Shown: in pieces, positions 55,900 through 64,000 of the stretch | Layout: each line of letters starts with the position of its first letter | How positions within the stretch are numbered: position 1 is the stretch's first letter | NCBI GenBank assembly: GCA_023055355.1 | Contig: JALJCS010000028.1 | Location: 5,890,418-5,954,417, forward strand | Origin: Agelaius tricolor | Lineage: Eukaryota; Chordata; Aves; Passeriformes; Icteridae | DNA length: 64,000 nt | Reading direction: 5' to 3' | The notes under the pieces: model-generated | What the model was told of the DNA's origin: nothing | Databases searched by the model: none | The model's input: only the letters and a program-made list of their open reading frames with translations | Translations under genes and position numbers: made by a program

Positions 55900-58494
55900 A
55901 GGGATGAGGGCAGCAAGGAGCAGTCAGGGGCTCACCAAGGGCAGAGCCATCCAGGCTCTCCCCTGGCACTCAGAACTGGATGAGGAGGAGAGCAGGAGCA
56001 GAAATCAGGATTCCCTAATTAATGTCCCCAAGCACTGGCAGTGACACCAGGAGTTTGCATCCATCACCCAGCACTGGTGGTGATTACCATAATTTTGCCT
56101 TCAGTGCTGTAGGTGTGACTCGATTAGGGAAGGGAAACCCCGCGACTTTAATGCAGTTATCAATCTGAATTACACCGGGCATTTTTAATCATGTAGCTCA
56201 TTCCAGGAGCCTTTCCACGCTGGCTTTGGCATCATCATCATCCTTCCTGCACTTCTAAAAACAGCCCAAAAGGAAGAAACAAGCAGAGCCCACGTTTGCC
56301 TGCACACCAGCCCAAGGCAGGAGGGGACAGGTTGGGTGACACCAGCAGTTGTCCCCATGCTGGGCAGGGCCGCTCCCTGCCGTGCTCCTGCCTGCACACT
56401 CAGCCCTCACCAGGAATTATTCTGGTCGTGAAGAGGCCAAATTACTTTTTATGTTTCTTGTTAATGCTTCATCATCTCCTCAAGCTGAAGGATAAGCTCC
56501 CTTTGTGAACGAGGTTCAAGACCCATCAAGAATTGTTCAGACAGGTCAAGCGGGAACTGATGTATTCAAATAATGACTGTAAAAAGTGTCCATTATCTGT
56601 AAATTAAAGCCAGGATGGCCACAACTCCTCTCACCCCTCTGCTCAGGAGCTGTTCTCTTTTGGAAAGTCACATCTTCCAGCCCAGGAGTAAAAAAAAAAA
56701 AACAAAAAACCACCCTTAATTTGCCTTGCTACAATATTGAATTACCATTACAGCGCTGAATAAATAAAGAATGTGGTTTCTGGAAATTCCCATAGATCAC
56801 CATAAAATGCCTCATTATTGTCGATGTGGCTTATGACAGGGGCTATTAACAGGGAATGGAATCAATAATGAGAGGGAGTGCAGGGAACAGGCTGTGATGG
56901 GAACCCCACAGAGAAAGGTGGGTTTTAGGGGCAGGCAGGGGTGGGTGGGTGGATGGATGGGTGGGTGCTTGGGGGCTTCCCTGCTCTGCCACCCTACACC
57001 CTCCAGTCCCTAAAACCCCACAGGCAGCACCGTCCATTGCTGGCAACTGTCAGGGGACAGCAGGCTCTGGGCAAAGCTGCTTTTCCAGATGCAGGAGGGG
57101 GAATCTGGGGGGAGCCCCTGGGCACCTCTGCCAGCTCACCCAGACAAAGGCAGAGCATGGCCCATGGCTTCCCAGATGCAGGATGTTTTCTAGGGAAGCA
57201 GGCCCGCTGGCCAGAGAGGTGGAATCATTCATTTCAAAGGCTAAAGTACATTCTGCTAATCAGGATTACAAAGAGCAGGGATAAAGAAGCCAGCAACAAC
57301 TCTGTCCTCTAAGTGCTGAATTTGCCCTTGGACACAAAGAACAAATTGATAATTATTTTTCTAATTCTTTTCCCTGAAGGCCTGGCTAGAGAATTAAGGC
57401 CTTGAGCTTTCTAGAGCCTGAATAGCCCAGTTTGTAATTTGCTGCTTTCCAAAGCACATGGTCCTGTGGCTTCCTGCTTGCTCCACCCTCAGCTCCATCA
57501 GCTCCCACCACCCTCACTCCTGTTAAGGGGTCACAGGGAGCCCCTTCTAATTTTTCTGTGTTGTAATGAATAAATAAACTCAGCTGGTGATCCAGAGCAT
57601 GTGGGGACAAGGGGTGAGCACAAACCCTGGCTACAGCATCAGGAGAGGAGCTGGGATGGGCACTGCAAGGGCAGGATGCTGGTGACACCAGGGAACAGGC
57701 AACATTCCTGTTCCATTCCTTAAAAATCTCACTGTAAGAGTCATTCCCAGGCCCACCACTCTTGCAGAGGGGGGAGCCAGGTGCATAAAGCTCATCCAGC
57801 CCAGAGGGGCTGGGCATTCCCTGGGTGCTGACAGCACCTCAGGGTGCTGGGGTACAGCGTGGCAATCCCTTCCTCTGCCCAGGACACTTACACCAGCAGA
57901 GGAAAGTGCTGCTGAAACGTGATTGCTTTTCATGTTGAAAGGGAAGCTCCAAAGTGTGAATTAAGACTGGTTTAAAACCTCTGGAACACAAACACTGAGG
58001 TGGCAAAGCACCCATGGCTGAGCGACGGTAGGGACAGCCCCATCCATCTCCAGGCTCAGCCCCTAAAACCCAATTGGGGGTGTTAAAAGACAGTAGATTT
58101 GAATGATATGCAGACTCCAATATTATTTAAAGCCTCATAAGTCAGTAATAACACTTTAAAATCCTTCCTAAATCTTGCCAGTAGCCGGGGCAGGTTGGTT
58201 TGAGGCTGGGAGAGGACGAGCTGCTTTTGTTGTGCTGTGAACAGGGATGGAAGGGAGTAGAGAGCATGGGCAGTGACTGGTAGCACTGAGGTGGGGAAGA
58301 GAGAGAAATCTGAGATACTGTGGACTGTGGGGAGTGGTTATGGGGGGTCTGATGGCTCGACCTGGATGCCACAACCTTCCCAGAGAGAGGTCCCACAAGA
58401 GACAACTTTCTAGGGGTTTTAGGCAGTCCTTCAGCCTCAGGGTAAGCTCAGCAAGGGGCAGGCAGTTCAGCTCTTAGCAGTGATTTCAGCTCCA
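55900..58494. other. Non-coding interval, 55.9-58.5 kb
   Basis: No gene recognised. It includes an A-rich run at 56690-56711, a short GGGT/GGAT tandem at 56940-56969, and an AT-rich block at 56720-56870 listed separately. AT-rich unique DNA also lies around 56130-56200 and 56400-56620. Confidence 0.43.
56720..56870. promoter_or_regulatory. Candidate conserved non-coding element
   Basis: AT-rich unique DNA with ACAATATTGAATTACCATTA near 56731, CAGCGCTGAATAAATAAAG near 56751, CTCATTATTGTCGATGTGG near 56811 and GGAATCAATAATGAG near 56856. ACAAT/ATTGT (SOX-like) and TAAT cores co-occur. Inferred only. Confidence 0.3.
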
Positions 58495-58766
58495 AGTGAT
58501 TTCAGCTCTGCCTTGTGAGGTGTATGCAGGCCAGCACAGGGACAAAGAGACAGGAGCACCGTGGCCTGTTCCACAGAGGTTGCCTTTATTCCAGCACCCC
58601 ACAAAGGAGGCCAGTGATGGCACCTCCCCCCTGAACAGGGCAGAAACTGGGGGGTTTATGGGGAAAAGCAGGGGTGGTACAAAGGGGGAAAAACCAATCA
58701 GTCCCAAAAATCTGCATGGTGTTCCAAAGCATGCTGGGAACTCACCGTGACCAGGGAGGATTTCTC
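58495..58766 (-). mobile_element. Possible LTR fragment cut by a later solo LTR
   Basis: An antisense AATAAA at 58585-58590 in a GCTGGAATAAAGGCAACCTC context, followed by GGGTTTATGGGG-like and ACCAATCAG-type segments (CCAAT-box-like near 58693), looks like the U5-R-U3 order of an LTR on the minus strand. The subfamily-A LTR at 58767 starts soon after. I cannot find the ends or a duplication, so this is tentative. Confidence 0.33.
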
Positions 58767-59154
58767 TGTGACCGTGTTCACAGGGGTCTGAGGATGAGGG
58801 AAGAGACGAGGATCTGACTCCATGTTTCAGAACGCTTGATTTATTATTTTATGATATATATATTACATTAAAACTATACTAAAAGAATAGAAGAAAGGAT
58901 TTTATCAGAAGGCTAGCTAAGAATAGAATAGCAAAGAATGATAACAAAGGTCTGTGGCTCGGGCTCTCTGTCCGAGCCAGCTGGGCTGTGATTGACCATT
59001 AATTAGAAACATCCAACACGGGCCAATCCCAGCTGCACCTGTTGCATTCCACAGCAGCAGATAACCATTGCTTACATTTTGTTCCTGAGGCCTCTCAGCT
59101 TCTCAGGAGGAAAAATCCTAAGGAAAGGATTTTCCATAAAAGATGTCTGCGACA
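58767..59154 (-). mobile_element. Solo ERV LTR, subfamily A, antisense
   Basis: A 388-bp element that on the minus strand starts TGTCGCAGACATC and ends CGGTCACA. A perfect 6-bp duplication TTTCTC flanks it (58761-58766 and 59155-59160). The antisense AATAAA is at 58840-58845. It shares the CGCAGAC start variant with the copy at 28132. It sits about 280 bp left of the CpG islet at 59437. Confidence 0.95.
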
Positions 59155-59160
59155 TTTCTC

Positions 59161-59436
59161 AATCCAGGAGAGTTTGAGAAGCTCTTATCATAAGCTATTC
59201 GAGGGATACCTGTCCAAGGGAGAGGGCTGGCATGCCCATCTGTCTCCACAGTGGACAGCTCCTGGTCTGTGTGGGACGGGCTGTGCTGGCGCTGGCAGCA
59301 GATGCCAACGTGCATCTCTGACGTGTCCCAGCTCCTCGGCACCCTCTGCCAGCAGCGTGCCCAGCTCGGGGTTCCCACTGGCCGTGACCGTGCCCTTGTG
59401 CTGAGCACAGACTCGCAGGGACAAACTCATTTTCCT
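59161..59436. other. GC-rich unique DNA leading into the CpG islet
   Basis: No gene recognised. CpG density rises from about 59270 onward. Short overlapping minus-strand frames (80-96 codons) have no domain. Confidence 0.4.
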
Positions 59437-59740
59437 CCGGGCTTCTGAGCGCTGCCACCGCCGGGCCCATCCCCGCGGCCGCCCGGCTGTTTATAGCCTG
59501 GAAAGGATGTCAAGCACCTCGGAGAGACAAGGGACAGCGTCTGGGGATGGAAGCAACACGAGTGCATGACGTGGCCTCCCTGGCAGGCAAAGCTGTCTCT
59601 TCTCCGGGGGACTGAGGGCAGCAGCAGCTCCTCGTGCCGTGCCCGCGGGCGCTGCGGTGCCGCCGAGGAGTGGCACGCGTGGCGCGGAGCCAGGCGGCTG
59701 TCAGGATCCTCACCGCCGCCACTCGCTCGTCACAACGTGG
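59437..59740. promoter_or_regulatory. Small CpG-rich islet, possible promoter or enhancer
   Basis: About 30 CpGs in roughly 300 bp, far above the rest of the window. There are two dense patches: around 59448-59488 (includes a NotI-type GCGGCCGC) and around 59634-59702 (CCCGCGGGCGCTGCGG, CACGCGTGGCGCGG). A TTTATAG box-like string lies at 59491-59497 between them. Such islets usually mark promoters or strongly bound regulatory elements in vertebrates, because CpGs persist where DNA is unmethylated in the germline. I see no first exon, clear initiator or direction of transcription. Just downstream the DNA turns AT-rich. Confidence 0.5.
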
Positions 59741-60325
59741 GCTGGAGATGGGAGATCTGTTTTTCCTGGTTAATAAGGTTTATTTTTGTTCTGGATGAAT
59801 AATACATGATTAGTGTCAAAATAAATTACAGTCCTTCCATTATAAACCACTTTGCTGTTCTGTATCTTCTCCTCTCCCTGTCTTTCTGTTTCTTTCAACT
59901 ATCTTTCTTTCTCTTTGGCTTCTTCTCTCTCTTTAAAGCTCCCTCTTCCTCTTGTCACCGTCACACCATTCATTTCACAGCAGCAGAACAGAATATAAAT
60001 GCACTGCCTTAGGGCTCGTCGAAGTTAAGCTCATGTTGCGTGAGGAGGCACTGATTGGCCTAAATTATGTAAGAGCAACCTGAAGCAGCTGGGGATTCAC
60101 TCCTTTGATAGAAACAATAACAATTTCAAGATTTAAATGCCTGCATTTTCCAGCCTCACCGGGGTCCCAAGCTGAGGGAGGGAGCAGGGCTGGGCGCTCT
60201 CTCCCACGTGGAGCCTGCCCAGGGGCTGGATTCTCTGGGGTTGGAAGTTCAAGCGCACATGTGGGTCTGATGGCATCCTTGGAGCATCCCTGGATCTGCC
60301 CTTTGATAGATTAATGAAATTCCAG
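59741..60325. other. Non-coding interval, 59.7-60.3 kb
   Basis: AT-rich, pyrimidine-rich (CTTTCTTTCTC runs near 59880-59930) unique DNA with no gene. GGCTCGTCGAAGTTAAGCTC near 60013 has a superficial 5S-rRNA-like look but lacks the rest of such a gene. Confidence 0.42.
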
Positions 60326-60560
60326 GATGGTTTGGGTTGGAATGCACCTTAAAGATCACCCACCCCTCTGACACAGGCAGGGACATCTTCCACTCATCAC
60401 CTTCCATCCTGGCCTTGGACACTTCCAGGGCTGGGGCAGCCACAGCTGCTCTGGGCGCCCTGTGCCAGGGCCTCCCCAACTTCACAGGGAACAATTTCAT
60501 CCATTTCTTCCCCTCCTTCAGTTTGAAGCCGTTCCCCCTTGTCCTGTCTCTCTGTCTTTC
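60326..60560 (-). mobile_element. CR1 LINE 3' fragment, antisense
   Basis: GGTTTGGGTTGGAATGCACC near 60329, CTTAAAGATCACCC, GACACAGGCAGGGACATCTT, GGCCTTGGACACTTCCAGGG, CTGGGGCAGCCACAGCTGCT and CAGTTTGAAGCCGTTCCCCC appear in the order of the antisense CR1 3' region. The signal ends near CTTGTCCTGTCTCTC (about 60538-60552). About 235 bp remain, so it is heavily 5'-truncated. Confidence 0.87.
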
Positions 60561-63375
60561 CTGTAGTCTCCCACCAGGCACTGGAGGCACTGCTGCCACT
60601 TGCATCCCCACAGCCCTTCACACCACCTGGGGTACAGGGAGTCTGTCTGGAGCTGAGGGCACACACCTCCCCTCCCTCACCCACCAGCAAGGCTGTCCCA
60701 AAGCTGTTTGGCCACTTTGGCCAAGGCCATCACCTGCCCGTGCCCCAGGACCACTGAGGCAGGAGGGAGCTGCTGACTCTCCCCTGGCAGAGCCAGGGCC
60801 TGGAAGATTTCAATCAGAGCCTGCTCACTTGGGCAGCTCTGAGATGTACAATTTAACAGAGGATATTCCATTGCAGGCTCCTTGCTAAGATGCCTGGAGC
60901 AGGAGACTCAGGTACTGCAGGCTCTGAGGTGGGATTGTTGCATTTCCCACCTGTCACTGAAGGGCCAAGTGGTCCTATTTTCCTTTATTCCATCATTACA
61001 AAAAAGAAGCAGCTTCATAAAATATTTATATTTCTAAAAATAATTGATTTCCTTTTAAGATCCTTGAAGTGAAACCTTAGGGTGGTGTAAGAGCTGTCCA
61101 GGTCACATTCCAAAGAGAACAAACCACAATGAAACTGCTGGCACAGCCACTTCAGAGGGAGGACTGACGGCTTTATTTAATTACTTTATACAATCCAGGC
61201 TCTACTTCTCAGCCTCAAACAATGAGAAATGATCAGAATCTCTGCAAGGACCCACAGCTCAAAGCTTCTGTAGTTCCAGACTGAGCTGCTGAGGCACATG
61301 GGGCTCCAGCAACTCGGGGAGGGGGGGAGAATGGGAAAGGCAGCGTGAGAATTTGGGAGTCTGAGGGTACCTGGGAACCTCAGGTTGGCTAGGAGGAGCA
61401 ATGAGGTGGGAACACCCACAAGTTAACTTGCTCCAGGAAAAATAACCCCAAAAAAATGATTATTTCCTTTGGGTGCTCTGAAGTTTCTTCAAGTTTTCTC
61501 AGTTTTCCCACCTTTGAGGGCTGACTGGCACATGGCTGGGCAGCAGGTGCTGATCACAGCTTCTGTGAAAGCAGCACAACACACAAACCCTGCATTACAG
61601 AGATTTTCTCCGTAAAGGGCGGGCTTGCATGAGTTGGCCTCACCTTGCTTTGCCCACACCCACCTGCCCAGGCCAGCCCTGCCCCAGTGAGGGCAAACCA
61701 TGGCTGCTGTATGTGGAAAAGCATGGGATTCATAAGGCTGCCAAGGTAAAATGGGCAGGGAGCAGGCTCACTGCAAGGCTGAGGCCCAGCCTCGCTCTCC
61801 ATCATTTCACTATGAATTTCCTTTCACCTAAAGGTTTTCCAAACAAACACTTGCTCGCACCCCAGGGCAGCTGCCCTTGGTCTTTTGTTCTCCATAAAAT
61901 GAGGCACACTGCGACCTTTCCCAAAGGGGAAAGACAATCTCAGTTTGATAAATTCCTGGGAACAATGCGCATCTCATTCCGGTTTATTACCCTTGTCAGA
62001 AGGTTACAGAAACGCTCGCTCAGATTATGGTGCTTAACCCACTGCCAGCCCCAGCCATAAATCCCAGCCTCTGCCTCTGCTGGTACCTGGGGCAAGGTTT
62101 GGGCATCAGATGGATCTTTGGAGTGTTGGGAGGCCTGAGCCAGTGGGTCAGAAACCACTGCTGGTTTAACCTCACTCATCCCAATAAATCTCCTTTAGGG
62201 CATGAAGATATCAGAGCTGACTGGTTTTTTACAGGCATGGTATTTCTGCCTTCCTGAGGTACAAACCCAGCCAGGGAAACATCTCCCAGGTTGATTTGTG
62301 CCAACAGCTGAGTCATTTAACTGGTGGGATTTATACAGGCAGGGACAAATTGGACACCTGCGCTGAGAAAGCGGAGTTCAAGCCAAAATAAAAATCAGCC
62401 CCCAATTGTTCGGAGGTGGCTCGGCTATTATCCATCAAGGGCATTGTCTTCGGGGAGACAATTCCTGCTCTGAGTTCGTCCCCACATCGTCTGTCACAAA
62501 TTCATGTCCATTGTTCGAGATGACGACATGTACATAATAATCCTGTGAGTTCCAGCGCGTTCCAGCTCTGCTGTTTAAGCAGCAGCAGCCGGTGAGGGAT
62601 GAAGGTTTAGCACACGGGTGTTATCCAATGCAAAGCTCTTGCTGCTGTGCAATCCGGAGGCAGATGGCTCCCAAGCTGCAGAGGGCTGTGCTCCTGAATG
62701 GCTCTTTTTGAGGATGGCTGCACTGGGGTGCTGGGCAGGAGATGAAAGGTGCCAATGACTGCTCAGGAAAAAATAAAATGTCAGGGCAGACAGTGGTGGC
62801 CACAGGCTCTGATTTCCCCTGCACAACAGGCTGAGCAGACTGGAGGATCCTGTGCAGGGCAGGAGGTGCTGGTGAGGGGCAAGTTGGGGTCTCTGAGGTC
62901 TTGTGCTTCCAACCCACAATGGCTCCAGCCTGTACTCCCCATACCAGGGCTCCTTGCTTTCCTTTTAATCAAACTTCAAACCCAGGGTAACGACTTAAAC
63001 ATCCGCAAAGGAAGCAGCCAAGGGAGACATAAGGGCTTGTTTGATCTTTTTCTGAAAGGAGAGTAGGAATCAATTCCTAACAGAAAATGCATAAGGACAG
63101 TGCTGGAAGGAAAAGCCAGAGCAGAGCTGGGTCCAGTCACACGGGGCGGGTTTGTGGTCCCAGGACATGTTTGGCACCTTGAGGGCAGCAGGCAAGCGGG
63201 TGGCATGACCAGGATGTGGGTTCAGCACTTATTTCTCCTTGGATTGCACGTGCAGGCAGGGAAATCTGTGAGGATGGGGCCAAGTCCCCTTGCTGGGGTA
63301 GGGGGGTCCTATCTGCTGGCAGGCATGTCCATGCCACAGCCTTCCAAAAGCTGCTTCAGCAGGAGCTGGGGCTGT
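60561..63375. other. Non-coding interval, 60.6-63.4 kb
   Basis: No gene recognised. AT-rich unique DNA at 60985-61070 and the SOX-motif block at 62395-62570 are the only structured parts. Other open frames are short and unrecognised. Confidence 0.43.
62395..62570. promoter_or_regulatory. Candidate enhancer with four SOX-like motifs
   Basis: ATTGTT/ATTGTC/ACAAT motifs occur at 62405-62410, 62443-62448, 62457-62462 and 62510-62515. The middle two form an inverted pair, ATTGTC-8 nt-GACAAT, an arrangement used by dimeric SOXE factors. Three of the four are followed or preceded by CG-containing strings (GTTCGG, CTTCGG, GTTCGAG), and the block retains several more CpGs. Unique DNA without a coding frame. 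Factor binding is inferred. Confidence 0.35.
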
Positions 63376-63446
63376 GTGGAGGAGGAGGAGGAGGAGGAGA
63401 AGGAACAGGGGGAGGAGGAAAAGGAGGAGGAGGAGGAGGAGGAGGG
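63376..63446. repeat. GGA trinucleotide purine tract
   Basis: About 70 bp of almost pure GGA/GAG units with AAGGAACAGG and GGAAAAGG interruptions. In one plus frame it reads as poly-Glu within a 176-codon frame (63100-63630), in another as poly-Gly. Neither flank resembles a known protein. Confidence 0.97.
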
Positions 63447-64000
63447 TAAAGCCCACGAAATGTTGATTCTGGCTGGCAGAGGGGCGCTGCGGGGCGGGCA
63501 GGGAAGCAGAGCCAGCTCCCCCCTGAGCACATCCCCTGGGAGCTCCTCGCCGGCGCTCCCGTCTCCACCAGCTCGAGCCTCCAGTGCTGCCTGGGGTGGT
63601 GCTTTCCAGTGCCAGGATTTAGAAGAATGAAATCTAAAAGCTGGCAAGAGACATGAAGGGAAGTGGCTGCCTCCAACAATAACGGCATATTTCAGTAGCT
63701 GAATTGAGTGTGACCCTTCCCATGCAGCAGGTCAGCAAACAAAGCAGGGGATTAATTGCTGCTGTCGATACATATCTTAGCAGCATCCAAACATTTATAA
63801 CTGTGAGTTAGTGCTGGTCACACTGCTGGAGCTGGTGTGTCCAGGCCTGGCACTGGCAGCTTCTCCTGCTGCTCTCAGGGACATCGTCTGGGTCACTCCA
63901 CTCTGCTTCCAGCCCCATGCTGCACTGTGCTCTGGTCCACTTCCAGAGCCAGACATGCTTAAATCAGGGTTTCCCCAAGCTGTTTTTGGCCTTGGATGGT
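63447..64000. other. Non-coding DNA at the right edge
   Basis: Unique DNA with some CpGs at 63483-63560 (GGGGCGCTGCGGGGCGGGC, CTCGCCGGCGCTCCC) just after the purine tract, then ordinary sequence to the edge. No gene recognised. Confidence 0.42.

Noticed and set aside
60005..60045. 5S rRNA-like string near 60013
   Set aside because: Only a GTCGAAGTTAAGCTC-like resemblance. The remaining internal control region and length of a 5S gene are absent.
63100..63630. Acidic poly-Glu protein
   Set aside because: The Glu run is the GGA purine tract. The flanks show no domain, and other frames are equally open.
1..64000. tRNA genes
   Set aside because: Reading both strands I found no GGTTCRANYCC-type B box with a matching A box and cloverleaf. 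A tRNAscan run would be decisive.

Overview
The window looks like nuclear, largely non-coding DNA from a bird, most likely a songbird. The evidence is 3'-end fragments of CR1 LINEs, many short solo LTRs of avian endogenous-retrovirus type (TG...CA ends, internal AATAAA, 6-bp target duplications), moderate base composition with very few CpGs outside small clusters, and no bacterial-style gene packing. The bird call rests on recognising repeats by eye, not on a database search. I found no protein-coding exon, tRNA or rRNA that I can defend. Every long open frame is either a shadow of a stop-poor minisatellite or has no recognisable domain.

Layout. 0-9 kb: a 14-bp minisatellite (317-706), quiet single-copy DNA, a solo LTR (4339-4774) with an internal TATTA microsatellite, and a 669-bp LTR of another family (7791-8459). 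9-23.7 kb: mostly single-copy DNA with short AT-rich blocks that look like candidate conserved non-coding elements, one CR1 scrap, and a patch with telomere-like motifs near 22.1 kb. 23.7-24.3 kb: a GC-skewed 15/17-bp minisatellite that is a G-quadruplex-capable array on the minus strand. 28-36 kb: a solo LTR, a CR1 split by an LTR (30485-31190), a 50-bp palindrome-bearing minisatellite (32311-32735), a CTTC/CTCC tract (34857-35017) and two LTRs about 10 bp apart. 36-48 kb: candidate regulatory blocks, a further LTR pair of a third kind (near 39.8 and 46.4 kb), a CR1 (40885-41225) and a degenerate 28-bp minisatellite. 48-64 kb: more solo LTRs, a 27-bp minisatellite open in frame as a 9-residue repeat (55284-55684), a small CpG-rich islet (59437-59740), a CR1, and a block with four SOX-like motifs (62395-62570).

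The best-supported result is a family of eight related solo LTRs in two subfamilies. Subfamily A is about 382-388 bp (28132, 43822, 48281, 52133, 58767). Subfamily B is about 421-436 bp (4339, 35261, 54078). Seven of the eight have perfect, mutually different 6-bp target-site duplications, so they are independent insertions that each lost their internal region. There is no operon or pathway here. What can act in cis is the candidate enhancers, the CpG islet, and the promoter and polyadenylation signals carried by the LTRs. I did not find a convincing new biological system. The items most worth a second look are the G4/splice-donor-like minisatellite, the palindromic minisatellite, the CpG islet, the TAAT-rich and SOX-motif blocks, and the 9-residue-repeat open frame (weak).
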